From NCBI RefSeq assembly GCF_900101455.1, contig NZ_FMZJ01000002.1:372001-436000 (forward strand): 64,000 nucleotides of DNA. Direction: 5' to 3'. Both the position numbers and the translations under genes were made by a program. Below are positions 25,514-35,831 of the stretch, piece after piece. Position 1 is the stretch's first letter. Every line of letters starts with the position of its first letter. This DNA comes from Sphingomonas sp. YR710. Its GTDB lineage: Bacteria > Pseudomonadota > Alphaproteobacteria > Sphingomonadales > Sphingomonadaceae. The notes beneath the pieces are model-generated. The model was given only the letters and a program-made list of their open reading frames with translations. It ran no database searches and was not told the DNA's origin.

Positions 25514-27937
25514 ATGAGGGGGATGAGTGCCCTTGCTTCCCTTCCTCCCCCCTTGATCGACTGGTTCACGGCCAAGGGGTGGACGGTGCGCCGGCACCAA
25601 AGCGAGATGCTGGCCGCCGCGCGTGGCGGGCGCGATGCGCTGCTGGTCGCGCCGACCGGATCGGGCAAGACGCTGGCCGGGTTCCTGCCGACCCTCGCCG
25701 ATCTGATCGAGCATCCGCAGGAGGGGCTGCACACGCTCTACGTCTCGCCGTTGAAGGCACTGGCCATCGATGTGCAGCGCAATCTGCTCGGGCCGATCGC
25801 GGAGATGGGCCTGCCGATCCGGGTGGAGGCGCGTACCGGCGATACGCCGTCGGACCGCAAGGCACGGCAGCGCGTTCGCCCACCCCAGATATTGCTGACC
25901 ACGCCCGAATCGCTGAGCCTGTTGCTGTCTTATCCCGAAAGCGCGGCGCTGTTCGCATCGCTCAAGGCGATCGTGATCGACGAGGTCCATGCCTTCGCCA
26001 GCGGCAAGAGGGGCGATCTGCTGGCTTTGTCGGTCGCGCGGCTGGGCACGCTGGCGCCCGACATGCGGCGGGTCGCGCTGTCGGCGACGGTCGCCGATCC
26101 GGATGCCTTTCGCGGCTGGCTGCGCGGTGATGGCGATTATGAGCAGGTCGCGCTCGTCATTGGCGATCCGGGCGCGCCCGCGCAGATCGACATATTGATC
26201 CCCGAAGGGCGCATCCCCTGGTCGGGCCATTCGGGCCGCTATGCGATCGAGCAGGTTATGGCCGAGATCGAAACCCACCGCACCACGATCGTCTTCTGCA
26301 ACACCCGCAGCCTGGCCGAACTGATCTTCCAGGATCTGTGGAAGGTCAACGCGATGAACCTGCCGATCGGCGTCCATCACGGATCGCTGTCGAAAGAGGC
26401 GCGCCGCAAGGTGGAAGGGGCGATGGCCGATGGCCGACTGCGCGCTTTGGTCGCCACCTCCAGCCTCGATCTCGGGGTCGACTGGGGCGATGTCGATCTG
26501 GTGATCCAGATGGGCGCGCCGAAAGGGTCGTCGCGGCTGCTCCAGCGGATCGGCCGCGCCAATCACCGGCTCGACGAGCCGAGCCAGGCGGTGCTCGTGC
26601 CCGGCAACCGCTTCGAATATCTCGAAGGCCGCGCCGCGGTCGACGCTATTGCGGCCGGCGATCTCGATGCCGAGCCGTTCCGCGCGGGCAGCCTCGATGT
26701 GCTCGCCCAGCATGTGATGGCCGTCGCCTGCGCAGGGGCGTTCCGCGCGGAAGAGATGCTGGCCGAGGTCAACCGCGCCGCGCCTTATGCGACCGTGCCG
26801 CCCGAGCTGTTCGATCGCGTGCTCGATTTCATCGCGTCGGGTGGTTATGCGCTGAAAGCCTATGAGAAGTTCCGCCGGTTGACCCGACAGCCCGACGGTT
26901 TATGGCGGGTGAGCCACCCGAACTTCGTCGCGCAGCATCGGCTGAATGCCGGGATCGTCGTCGAATCGCCGATGCTCAACGTCCGCTTCCGCAACGGGCG
27001 CACGCTCGGCCGGGTCGAGGAGATGTTTGCTGCGTCGCTGTCGCCGGGCGACTGCTTCTTCTTCATGGGCCTCGCGCTCGAGGTGCAGAAGGTCGACGTG
27101 ACCGATCTGCTGGTGCGGGCAACGTCGAAATCGGCGCGAATCCCGACCTATGGCGGCGCACGCATGCCGATTTCGACCCATCTCGCCGACCGCGTGCGGG
27201 CTTATCTCCACGATCCGTCACAATGGCCGCGCTTTCCCGACGATGTCCGCGAGTGGCTGGAAGTGCAGGCGCGGCGATCGCGGCTGCCCGCGCCCGACCA
27301 ATTGCTGGTCGAAACCTTCCCGCACGAAGGGCGCCATTATTGGGTGATCTATAGCTTCGAAGGCTGGAATGCGCACCAGTCGCTCGGCATGCTGCTGACG
27401 CGGCGGATGGAGAGCGCCGGGCTGATGCCGCTCGGTTTCGTGTCGAGCGATTATGCGCTGGCCTGCTATTCTCTGCATCCGGTCACCGATCCGGCAGCGC
27501 TATTTTCGGCGGAGATCCTCGAGGACGAATTCGTCGCCTGGGTCGAGGGATCGGCTTTACTCAAGCGCGCGTTTCGCGAGGTGGCGATCATCGGCGGGCT
27601 CGTCGAGCGCCAGCATCCGGGCAAGGTCAAATCGGGCCGGCAGGTGACCTTCTCGACCGACCTGATCTACGACGTGCTGCGCCGCTACGAACCCGATCAC
27701 CTGATGCTCAACGCCGCCTGGGCCGACGCGCGGTTGAAGATGACCGATCTCGGCCGGCTGAGCATGTTGATCGAGCGCGCGGCCGATCGCATCGTGCATG
27801 TGAAGCTCGATCGGGTTTCACCGCTCGCGGTGCCGGTACTGGTGCTGATCGGACGCGAAACGGTAGCGCAGGGGCTCGCCGACGATGTGCTGCTGATCGA
27901 GGCCGAGGCGCTGGCGGCGGTGGCGATGCGGGAGTGA
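25514..27937 (+). CDS. Lhr-family DEXH-box helicase (ligase-associated type)
   Basis: An 807-aa SF2 helicase. Motif I APTGSGKT, motif Ia YVSPLKAL, motif II DEVH, motif III SAT, motif VI QRIGRANHR, followed by the Lhr winged-helix and core domains. Its length and C-terminal layout fit the Lhr-core helicase called ligase-associated in bacterial DNA-repair cassettes. The usual partners (ATP-dependent ligase, exonuclease, PdeM phosphoesterase) are not adjacent here. ATG 25514 and ATG 25523 are both possible. Confidence 0.9.
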   Translation: MRGMSALASLPPPLIDWFTAKGWTVRRHQSEMLAAARGGRDALLVAPTGSGKTLAGFLPTLADLIEHPQEGLHTLYVSPLKALAIDVQRNLLGPIAEMGLPIRVEARTGDTPSDRKARQRVRPPQILLTTPESLSLLLSYPESAALFASLKAIVIDEVHAFASGKRGDLLALSVARLGTLAPDMRRVALSATVADPDAFRGWLRGDGDYEQVALVIGDPGAPAQIDILIPEGRIPWSGHSGRYAIEQVMAEIETHRTTIVFCNTRSLAELIFQDLWKVNAMNLPIGVHHGSLSKEARRKVEGAMADGRLRALVATSSLDLGVDWGDVDLVIQMGAPKGSSRLLQRIGRANHRLDEPSQAVLVPGNRFEYLEGRAAVDAIAAGDLDAEPFRAGSLDVLAQHVMAVACAGAFRAEEMLAEVNRAAPYATVPPELFDRVLDFIASGGYALKAYEKFRRLTRQPDGLWRVSHPNFVAQHRLNAGIVVESPMLNVRFRNGRTLGRVEEMFAASLSPGDCFFFMGLALEVQKVDVTDLLVRATSKSARIPTYGGARMPISTHLADRVRAYLHDPSQWPRFPDDVREWLEVQARRSRLPAPDQLLVETFPHEGRHYWVIYSFEGWNAHQSLGMLLTRRMESAGLMPLGFVSSDYALACYSLHPVTDPAALFSAEILEDEFVAWVEGSALLKRAFREVAIIGGLVERQHPGKVKSGRQVTFSTDLIYDVLRRYEPDHLMLNAAWADARLKMTDLGRLSMLIERAADRIVHVKLDRVSPLAVPVLVLIGRETVAQGLADDVLLIEAEALAAVAMRE

Positions 27938-27945
27938 CGCTTATT

Positions 27946-28100
27946 TCCCCTCCCTGGAAGGGAGGGGATCAAGGGGTGGGTCGCGAACATAGTGAGCGTC
28001 CCGAACTATCCTCCCCGGTACCGCATGCTGTGTCCTCAGCGGCATCGAGCCGCTTCGGCCACTACCCACCCCCTTACCCCTCCCTTGGCAGCGAGGGGAG
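27946..28100. repeat. Paired inverted GC-rich palindromes (BIME/MITE-like), no ORF inside
   Basis: The left palindrome is TCCCCTCCCT/AGGGAGGGGA (27946-27955 with 27959-27968), followed by GGGGTGGGT. On the right, ACCCACCCC precedes a degenerate palindrome (28077-28100). Thus outer palindromes and inner G-rich/C-rich tracts are in mirror order. It lies between the convergent helicase and acyl-CoA synthetase genes, where it may act as a bidirectional terminator. Confidence 0.8.
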
Positions 28101-28101
28101 A

Positions 28102-29886
28102 TTATCCCTTATACAGGCCGTCCAGCCGCACCCCATACACCGCCCGTATCGCATGGCGCCGGTTCTTCATCGACGGCGTCATCTGCTCGTTGGCGATCGA
28201 AAAAGGTTCGTCGGCGATGGCGATCCGGCGGACGCGTTCGATCACCGACAGATCGGCGTTGACCGCATCGACCGCCACCATCAGCGCACGCTGGAAGTCG
28301 GGATTGTCCTTCAGCGCGACAAGCTGTGCCGGCATGCCGTGCGCCTCGGCCCATTCGGCCATCCATTCGGGATCGGGGACGATCAGCCCCACCAGATATG
28401 GCCGCCGATCGCCCGACACCATCGCCTGCGCGATTTCGGGCCGCAGGGTCAGCATGCCCTCGACCCGCTGGGGCGCGATATTGTCGCCCTTGTCGTTAAC
28501 GATCAGATCCTTCTTGCGATCGGTGATCACCAGCCGGCCCTTGGCGTCGAGATGGCCGACGTCGCCGGTGTGCAGCCAGCCGTCCTGGAGCACGCGTTCG
28601 CTCTCGGGCTCGTTGCGCCAATAACCGTGCATCACCAGCTCGCCGCGCACCAATATCTCGCCGTCGGCGGCGATCTTCACCTCCACCCCCTTCAGCGGCG
28701 GGCCGACCGTTTCCATCTTCAGCCCCACTGACGGGCGGTTGCACGCGATCACCGGCCCGGCTTCGGTCTGTCCATAGCCCTGCAGCAAGGTGACGCCGAG
28801 CGACTGGAAGAAGATGCCGATATCGGGATTGAGCGGCGCGCCGCCCGAAACCATCGCCTTGATCCGCCCGCCGAAGCGCTGCGCGACCTTGGGCTTGAGC
28901 AGGGCATTGACGAGCAGGTCCACGGGCACGTCGATCAGCCGGCGCTTGCCCGCTGCCGATCGCGCACCCGATTCGAGCGCGTGGGCGAGCAGATAGCGGG
29001 GCAGCTTGCCCTGCTTCTCGACGCTTTTCAGGATGCGTGCGCGCAGCAGCTCGAACAGCCGCGGCACCACCACCATGATCGTCGGCTTCACCTCCTCGAT
29101 ATTGCTGGCCAGCTTTTCCAGCCCCTCGGCATAATAGATCTGCCCGCCCAGCCCGATCGGCAGATATTGGCCGCCGCTATGCTCATAAGCGTGGCTGAGC
29201 GGCAGGAAGCTGAGGAAGACCTCGTCGTCCCAGCCGAAATCCTGCTCGATGATGTCGATGCAGCCTTCGACATTGGCGAGGATCGATCCGTGATGGTGGC
29301 GCACGCCGCGAGGGGCGCCGCCGGTGCCGCTGGTATAGATCAGGCAGGCGAGATCGCCGCGGCCGAAATCGGCGCTGGCGCGAGCGGCGGCGATGTCGGC
29401 GGGCGAGGCCACCATATCGGAGAAATCGATGCACCGCACCGCGCCGGTCCGCGATGCCTGCGGCTCGATCGCGATCAGCAGATCGCACGCCGAGGACCGG
29501 ATCATCGCCGGCAATAATGTCGCCGCCAGTTTTTGCGAGGAGACGATCGCCGCCCGCGCGCCGCTATTTTCAAGGATATGGCTGTGATCGCGTTCGGTGT
29601 TGGTGGTGTAGGTCGGCACCGTCACGCAGCCGGCAGCCATGATGCCGAGATCGGCGATGCACCATTCGGGGCGGTTTTCGGAGACGAGCACCACGCGATC
29701 GCCCGGCCGCAGCCCCTGCGCCTTCAATGCGCCGGCGAAGGCCGCCACCTGCCGTGCGGCCTCGCCCCAGCTTGTCGCCACCCATGCGCCATCGCGTTTA
29801 GCCCACAGGAAGGGCTTGTCCCCGCCTTGCGCCGCGCGTGCAAAGAACATCGCGACGAGATTCGGAAAATGTTCGAAAGTCCGCAT
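28102..29886 (-). CDS. Long-chain acyl-CoA synthetase (AMP-forming)
   Basis: A 594-aa ANL-superfamily enzyme that adenylates fatty acids and transfers them to CoA. Seen: the P-loop-like YTSGTGGAPRGV, HAYEHSGGQYLP, GYGQTEAGP, HTGDVGHLD and the C-terminal ITDRKKDLIVNDKGDNIAP. The overall pattern is that of FadD15/FAA1-type long-chain synthetases. Monocistronic by layout. Confidence 0.92.
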   Translation of the reverse strand: MRTFEHFPNLVAMFFARAAQGGDKPFLWAKRDGAWVATSWGEAARQVAAFAGALKAQGLRPGDRVVLVSENRPEWCIADLGIMAAGCVTVPTYTTNTERDHSHILENSGARAAIVSSQKLAATLLPAMIRSSACDLLIAIEPQASRTGAVRCIDFSDMVASPADIAAARASADFGRGDLACLIYTSGTGGAPRGVRHHHGSILANVEGCIDIIEQDFGWDDEVFLSFLPLSHAYEHSGGQYLPIGLGGQIYYAEGLEKLASNIEEVKPTIMVVVPRLFELLRARILKSVEKQGKLPRYLLAHALESGARSAAGKRRLIDVPVDLLVNALLKPKVAQRFGGRIKAMVSGGAPLNPDIGIFFQSLGVTLLQGYGQTEAGPVIACNRPSVGLKMETVGPPLKGVEVKIAADGEILVRGELVMHGYWRNEPESERVLQDGWLHTGDVGHLDAKGRLVITDRKKDLIVNDKGDNIAPQRVEGMLTLRPEIAQAMVSGDRRPYLVGLIVPDPEWMAEWAEAHGMPAQLVALKDNPDFQRALMVAVDAVNADLSVIERVRRIAIADEPFSIANEQMTPSMKNRRHAIRAVYGVRLDGLYKG

Positions 29887-29999
29887 CGTCTCTCCTGCCG
29901 CGCCCCGGCGACCTTTCGGTCGCTCTTATGCGACGATCATAGGACAATTATGTTTCATGGCGAAAGGGCGACGACAATCCGCGATTGCGGCGCATGTCA

Positions 30000-31727
30000 T
30001 CACTCGGATGGGCGGTCGCGCTGGAGCGCCGCCATCGCCGGTTTCACCACCTTGCCGTCGATGCCCATGGACACGCCTTCGCTGCGCGGATCGGCGGCGC
30101 CGGCCCAGGCACCGCTTTGCCATTCGATCGCATTGGCTTTCAGTCCCAGGGGCGCGACCGACAGATGCTCGCCCAACGCCGCGAGTGCGGGCAGCATCGG
30201 CTCGAGCTGCGTGTCCTTCTCGGCCACGCCCCCCGGCGTCGGGGCGTAGAGCAGGCCCATCGATATCGCGTCCTGCGCGCTCATATGCCAGTCGATCACC
30301 CCGACCAGCGCCTTGGCGACCTGCGCGATGATCGTCGATCCGCCGGCTGCGCCGATCGCGATCCGCACCTTGCCGGCTGCGTCATAGACGATCATCGGCG
30401 ACATCGAACTGCGCGGCCTCTTGCCGCCTTCGACCCGGTTCGCGGTCAGAACCCCATCCTTCTCGGGCACCAGGTTGAAATCGGTGAGCTGGTTGTTGAG
30501 GAAGATCCCGTTCATGCTCTGGCCCGATCCGAACACGCTTTCGATCGTGACCGTGCCTTCGGCGACATTGCCCCAGCGGTCGACCGCGGTGAACGAAGAG
30601 GTGCCATGTTCGGGCTGGAGCTCGGCCCGCTTGAGTGCGGGAGCGCCTGCCGGCATTCCCGGTGCGATGGCCGCCATGGTGCTGTCTGGCGAGATCAGCG
30701 CCGAGCGGCTCGCGAGATAGTCGGCGGCCAGCAGCCCTTGGACGGGTACCTGCACATAATCCGGATCGGCGAGCCAGGTGTCGCGATCGGCATAAGCCAG
30801 CCGCGAGCTTTCGGCGAACAGGTGCCAGGCGACGGGCGAGCCCTTGCCCAGCGCGCCCATGTCGAACCGCTCGAGCTGTTTCAGGATCATCAGCACGATC
30901 ACCGTGCCCGAGGCGGGCGGCCCCATGCCGCAGATTCGGTAAGTCCGGTACGTGCCGCACACAGGCGCGCGCTCCTGCACCTTGTAGGACGCGAGATCGC
31001 CGGTCGTCATCTTCGACGGGTTGTGTGCGGCATTGTTGATCGTCGCGACCAGGGTCTGCGCTGGCGGGCCGACATAGAAATAGCTCGGGCCATGCCGGGC
31101 AATATTGCCGTAGAGCGCGGCGAGTTCGGGGTTCTTCACGACCGTGCCGACGGCCTTCGCCGTCCCGTCGGCATTGTAGAGATAGGATTTGGCCCAGGCG
31201 TTGAAGAAGCCGGTCGCCGGCATCTTCGTGAGGAAATTGTTGAACCGGGGCGTGATTGCCCAGCCATTGCGCGCCAGCCTGGTCGCCGGGGCGAACAGTG
31301 CGCTCCACGCCAGCTTGCCATGTTCGGCATGCGCCGTCTCCATCAGCCGCAGCTCGCCGGGTACGCCGACGCTGCGCCCCCCGGGGATCGCCTGGCGAAT
31401 CCCCAACGGTTTGCCATCCGCCCCGTAGAACCAGCGCCCGTCGGCGGCGGCCGGGGCGGCTTCGCGCGCGTCATAGCTGCTGATCTTGCCGGTCTTCGCA
31501 TCGTGATAGACCAGGAAGCCGCCGCCGCCGATGCCCGAATGGCCCGGCTCGATCACGCCGAGCGCCAACATCATCGCGACAGCCGCATCGGCGGCGGTGC
31601 CGCCCTTCTTCAGCATCTCGACCCCGGCCGCGGCGGCCCGCGGGTCGGCGGCGGAGACCATGGGTTGGGCGAGCGCCATGGTGGCGGTGAGGGCGAGGGC
31701 GACGAGGGCGATGACGCGGTGCAGCAT
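30000..31727 (-). CDS. ggt: Gamma-glutamyltransferase, periplasmic
   Basis: A 575-aa Ntn-hydrolase precursor that cleaves and transfers gamma-glutamyl groups of glutathione. A signal peptide (MLHRVIALVALALTATMALA) directs export. Autoprocessing should create a small subunit starting at the Thr of HGTSSFTAVD (Thr376). Family motifs GSGGGGF-like IGGGGFLVYHD, MSPMIVYD and the GGSTII block are present. Located between an acyl-CoA synthetase and pyrD without coupling. Confidence 0.95.
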   Translation of the reverse strand: MLHRVIALVALALTATMALAQPMVSAADPRAAAAGVEMLKKGGTAADAAVAMMLALGVIEPGHSGIGGGGFLVYHDAKTGKISSYDAREAAPAAADGRWFYGADGKPLGIRQAIPGGRSVGVPGELRLMETAHAEHGKLAWSALFAPATRLARNGWAITPRFNNFLTKMPATGFFNAWAKSYLYNADGTAKAVGTVVKNPELAALYGNIARHGPSYFYVGPPAQTLVATINNAAHNPSKMTTGDLASYKVQERAPVCGTYRTYRICGMGPPASGTVIVLMILKQLERFDMGALGKGSPVAWHLFAESSRLAYADRDTWLADPDYVQVPVQGLLAADYLASRSALISPDSTMAAIAPGMPAGAPALKRAELQPEHGTSSFTAVDRWGNVAEGTVTIESVFGSGQSMNGIFLNNQLTDFNLVPEKDGVLTANRVEGGKRPRSSMSPMIVYDAAGKVRIAIGAAGGSTIIAQVAKALVGVIDWHMSAQDAISMGLLYAPTPGGVAEKDTQLEPMLPALAALGEHLSVAPLGLKANAIEWQSGAWAGAADPRSEGVSMGIDGKVVKPAMAALQRDRPSE

Positions 31728-31746
31728 CGGGCGAGCTTACTGCTTT

Positions 31747-31897
31747 CTCCCCTCCCTGCAAGGGAGGGGCTGGGGGTGGGTGCGAGCGACGAAGTCGCGA
31801 GCTCCCCGCTCGTCCCGCAATGCTGCGCCAAGGGCATCGAGCCCTTGGCTTCGCCACCCACTTAGCCTCCCCTCCCTTGCAGGGAGGGGAGGCTAAG
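31747..31897. repeat. Paired inverted GC-rich palindromes between ggt and pyrD
   Basis: Left unit: CCCCTCCCT/AGGGAGGGG (31749-31757 with 31761-31769) followed by CTGGGGGTGGGT. Right unit: a perfect 17-bp stem (31861-31877 with 31881-31897, loop TGC) preceded by CCACCCA. The right stem includes the pyrD stop codon (31893-31895). Same architecture as at 27946-28100. Confidence 0.85.
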
Positions 31898-32924
31898 TAC
31901 CCACAGCTACCTTGATGCTTGCAAACCCGTCGCGCTCGAGCAGCTTCACGAGCCCCGCGTTGATCCGCCGCACCAATCCCGGTCCTTCATAGACGAGCGC
32001 CGAATAGAGCTGCACGAGGCTCGCCCCCGCCCGGAAGCGCGCATAGGCATCCTCCGCCGATGCGATGCCGCCAGCCGCGATCAGTGGCATCGCGCCGCCG
32101 GTCGCCTTGCGGAAATCGATCAGTCGTCGGTGGGCGAGATCGCGCAAAGGCTCCCCCGACAGGCCGCCGGTCTCACCGCGGAATGCCGACCGCAGCGCCG
32201 GCCGCGTGATCGTGGTGTTCGAAACGATGATGCCGGCGATCCGGTGCGCGGCGGTCACCTCGGCGATGTCATCGATGTCGGCCGGCTCCAGATCGGGCGC
32301 GACCTTGAGGAACACGGGCGGCCCGCCGGCCGGCCGCGCCGCCATTACCGCGGCGAGCAAGGCATCGAGCGCACCTTTGTCCTGCAGCGCGCGCAGCCCG
32401 GGCGTGTTGGGCGAAGAGATGTTGATCGTCAGATATCGCGCGACCCCGGTCATCACCCGAACGCCATTGGCATAATCGGCGATGCGATCGACGGCGTCCT
32501 TGTTCGCGCCGATATTGACGCCGACGATGCCCGGCCGCGCGTTCCGCCGCAGCAGTCGTTCGTGCGCCGCCGCCTGCCCGCCATTGTTGAAGCCCATGCG
32601 GTTGATGACGGCCCGGTCCTCGACCAGCCGGAACAGCCGCGGGCGCGGATTGCCGGGCTGCGGAAAGGGCGTGAGCGTGCCGACCTCGACAGAGCCGAAG
32701 CCCAGGCCCAGCATCTGATCCGGCACCTGCGCATCTTTGTCGAACCCCGCGGCAAGCCCGACCGGATTCGGAAAATCGAGCCCGGCGACGCGGATGGCAA
32801 GCCGGGGATCGGATGCGGGCGGCGTCCCGACCGGCTTGAGCCGCAGCGCGCGGATCGTCGCGCGGTGCGCGCGTTCGGCGTCGAGGGTGAACAGCAAGGG
32901 GCGGGCGAGGGCGTAGAAAGACAT
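31893..32924 (-). CDS. pyrD: Dihydroorotate dehydrogenase (quinone), class 2
   Basis: A 343-aa FMN enzyme oxidising dihydroorotate to orotate in pyrimidine synthesis, using membrane quinone. The N-terminal amphipathic segment (MSFYALARPLLFTLDAERAH) is the membrane anchor of class 2. FMN-binding and active-site blocks include NPVGLAAGFDKDA, GVNIGANKDA, TINISSPNTPGLR and IAAGGIASAEDAY. Its stop lies inside a palindrome, so the 3' end may have been reshaped by that element. Confidence 0.96.
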   Translation of the reverse strand: MSFYALARPLLFTLDAERAHRATIRALRLKPVGTPPASDPRLAIRVAGLDFPNPVGLAAGFDKDAQVPDQMLGLGFGSVEVGTLTPFPQPGNPRPRLFRLVEDRAVINRMGFNNGGQAAAHERLLRRNARPGIVGVNIGANKDAVDRIADYANGVRVMTGVARYLTINISSPNTPGLRALQDKGALDALLAAVMAARPAGGPPVFLKVAPDLEPADIDDIAEVTAAHRIAGIIVSNTTITRPALRSAFRGETGGLSGEPLRDLAHRRLIDFRKATGGAMPLIAAGGIASAEDAYARFRAGASLVQLYSALVYEGPGLVRRINAGLVKLLERDGFASIKVAVGT

Positions 32925-33041
32925 GGGAAGGCGCTTAACCGCTTCCCACCCAGTTCGTCACGCTGAACTTGGCTCGGCGTGACGAGGAGGGCCGTGGCCG
33001 GAACAACCCCTTGACGTTACGGGCCCACGCGCCCAATTGGC

Positions 33042-33064
33042 AATCGGATCGAATCAATCCGATT
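33042..33064. promoter_or_regulatory. Inverted repeat upstream of the SUF regulator, candidate operator
   Basis: A perfect 8-bp inverted repeat AATCGGAT-N7-ATCCGATT ends 13 bp before the regulator ATG. TTGACG at 33011-33016 is a candidate -35. Position and symmetry fit autoregulation by the adjacent Rrf2-type protein; this is inference. Confidence 0.5.
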
Positions 33065-33077
33065 GAAAGCCACGCTC

Positions 33078-33484
33078 ATGCGCCTGTCCAGCCTCGCCGA
33101 TTATGCGGTGGTCATGCTGTCCGCCGCCGCCCGCCATGGGCCGACCGCGCGGCTGACCGCGAATCTGCTGTCCGACGAGACCGGCGTGCCGCTTCCCACT
33201 GCGCAGAAATTGATGGGCAAGCTCGCCGGCGCGGGCCTGTTGACCTCGGCGCGCGGCACCGGCGGCGGCTTTGCGCTCGCCCGCGATCCGGCGTCGATCA
33301 GTCTGGCCGACATCGTCGAGGCGGTCGAAGGGCCGATCGCGATGACGGCGTGCGTCGACGATCATCGCGATCATTGCGGGCTCGAAGGCGCGTGCCGGGT
33401 GCAGCCGCACTGGTCGGTGGTCAACAACACGATCCGGGGGGCGCTCGACGGCGTCAGCCTGGCGACACTTTCAGGAGCAGCGGC

Positions 33485-33488
<4 letters not shown>
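33078..33488 (+). CDS. Rrf2-family iron-sulfur regulator of the SUF operon
   Basis: A 136-aa winged-helix regulator with [10 protein letters not shown] at the N-terminus, the DNA-recognition region [24 protein letters not shown], and three cysteines Cys92, Cys100 and Cys106 in [15 protein letters not shown] that should bind an Fe-S cluster. Such proteins repress suf genes when the cluster is loaded. ATG 33078 (MRLSSLADY) is preferred over TTG 33063, which lies in the operator-like repeat. The stop overlaps sufB (ATGA). Confidence 0.92.
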
Positions 33489-34947
<1,459 letters not shown>

Positions 34948-34951
<4 letters not shown>

Positions 34952-35484
34952 CTTCGGCCATCACACCGCATGAGGACGCGCGCCGCCTCAACTCCCCTCC
35001 CCTTCAGGGGAGGGGTCGGGGGTGGGGCCTCTCCGCGAACGCATTGGCCGAGAATCAGCGTCGCGCATCCGAAATGCGCCGCAATCCGACTGAACCGGAG
35101 AAGCGCCTCTGGCGGGTGCTGAGCAATGGTCAACTCGACGGGTTCAAGTTCAGACGGCAGGCGGTGATCGGTGGCCACATCGCCGATTTTCTGTGCCCGC
35201 GCAAAGGGCTGGTGGTCGAGGTCGACGGCGACACCCATGCCGACCCGGTCGCGGAAGCGAGGCGGGATGCAGCCCTTCGATCGCACGGGTTTACGGTGTT
35301 CCGCGTCACCAACGCCGATGTGATGGGGAATATTGAAGGCGTATGGCTACAATTGCGAGACATGCTTCGAGCGTTGCCCGATCGGCGAGCGCCCCACCCC
35401 AACCCCTCCCCTGAAGGGGAGGGGCTTGAGGAGGCCAAGGCGCAGAAATTGCTGAGGATCAGCCTTGAGGGGAGCGTGGGGTGA
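34948..35484 (+). CDS. DUF559 (Vsr-like) endonuclease-domain protein inserted in the SUF operon
   Basis: A 178-aa ORF; the DUF559 core runs from about residue 43 ([16 protein letters not shown]) to 145, with [28 protein letters not shown] and [12 protein letters not shown], the restriction-endonuclease-like fold motifs. N- and C-terminal extensions translate the flanking palindromes ([21 protein letters not shown]). The final 14 residues [14 protein letters not shown] repeat the SufB tail. ATG 34948 overlaps the sufB stop; ATG 35074 would give just the core. The GTGA at the end couples to the next ORF. Role unknown; probably part of a mobile cassette. Confidence 0.82.
34994..35424. mobile_element. 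Candidate DUF559 cassette bounded by terminal inverted repeats of about 35 bp
   Basis: Left end: CCCCTCCCC-TTCA-GGGGAGGGG (34994-35015) followed by TCGGGGGTGGGGC. Right end: GCCCCACCCCAA then CCCCTCCCC-TGAA-GGGGAGGGG (35403-35424). The right end read in reverse complement matches the left end over about 35 nt with one indel. The DUF559 core is the only content. No transposase of a known class is present. Confidence 0.6.
35439..35484 (+). repeat. Recoded duplicate of the sufB 3' end
   Basis: Compared with 34906-34951, these 15 codons keep 13 of 14 amino acids and the stop, but 15 of 45 bases differ, nearly all synonymous, with both Ser codons switched between TCG and AGC. That is far too diverged for a recent target duplication yet conserved as peptide. 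Confidence 0.85.
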
Positions 35485-35831
35485 TCTATTCTTGGCTCGC
35501 CTTTCTGCACGTTTTACTTGGGGCGTGGCCAGGCCAAACAATCTTGGTGGCATCATTCGCATTGGCGATGATTTTATTTTTTAAATCATCAGGGCCGAGT
35601 CGCCGAATTATTCCCGTTACGCTTAGAGTTACTCTTATTGTTAGTATTATTTCTGGGCTTACTGTTGCTATTTTATTATATAAATCTACATTTTTCTTGG
35701 AACTTTTTGTTATCCCCTTTGCGATATTTGGTTTTGCGTTAATCGCTTTCTTGCCCGCTCTAGTTGGGGCATTCGTATCTGCCAAAATTTTGCAGTTAAA
35801 CAATTCCGGATTTAATGATGCTGAAAATTGA
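35481..35831 (+). CDS. AT-rich small membrane protein between sufB and sufC
   Basis: A 116-aa protein with three to four hydrophobic segments (AFLHVLLGAWPGQTILVA, TLIVSIISGLTVAILL, LFVIPFAIFGFALIAFLPALVG). I recognise no family. The DNA is strikingly AT-rich compared with both sides, with runs such as TTTTATTTTTTAAA, so it was probably acquired recently from another genome. Start GTG 35481 overlaps the DUF559 stop. Its 3' end overlaps the sufC start by 17 nt, keeping the operon translationally linked. Function unknown. Confidence 0.65.
   Translation: MIYSWLAFLHVLLGAWPGQTILVASFALAMILFFKSSGPSRRIIPVTLRVTLIVSIISGLTVAILLYKSTFFLELFVIPFAIFGFALIAFLPALVGAFVSAKILQLNNSGFNDAEN

Noticed and set aside
25100-26713. 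537-aa minus-strand ORF opposite the Lhr helicase and the SGNH gene start
   Set aside because: Antisense to certain helicase motifs; typical GC-rich open frame without conserved features.
27946-28100. CRISPR array from recurring G/C-rich repeats
   Set aside because: Units are palindrome pairs scattered at gene junctions, not regular repeats with unique spacers.
35439-35484. Simple target-site duplication at the end of the DUF559 cassette
   Set aside because: Fifteen of 45 bases differ, nearly all silent; a recent duplication would be near identical.
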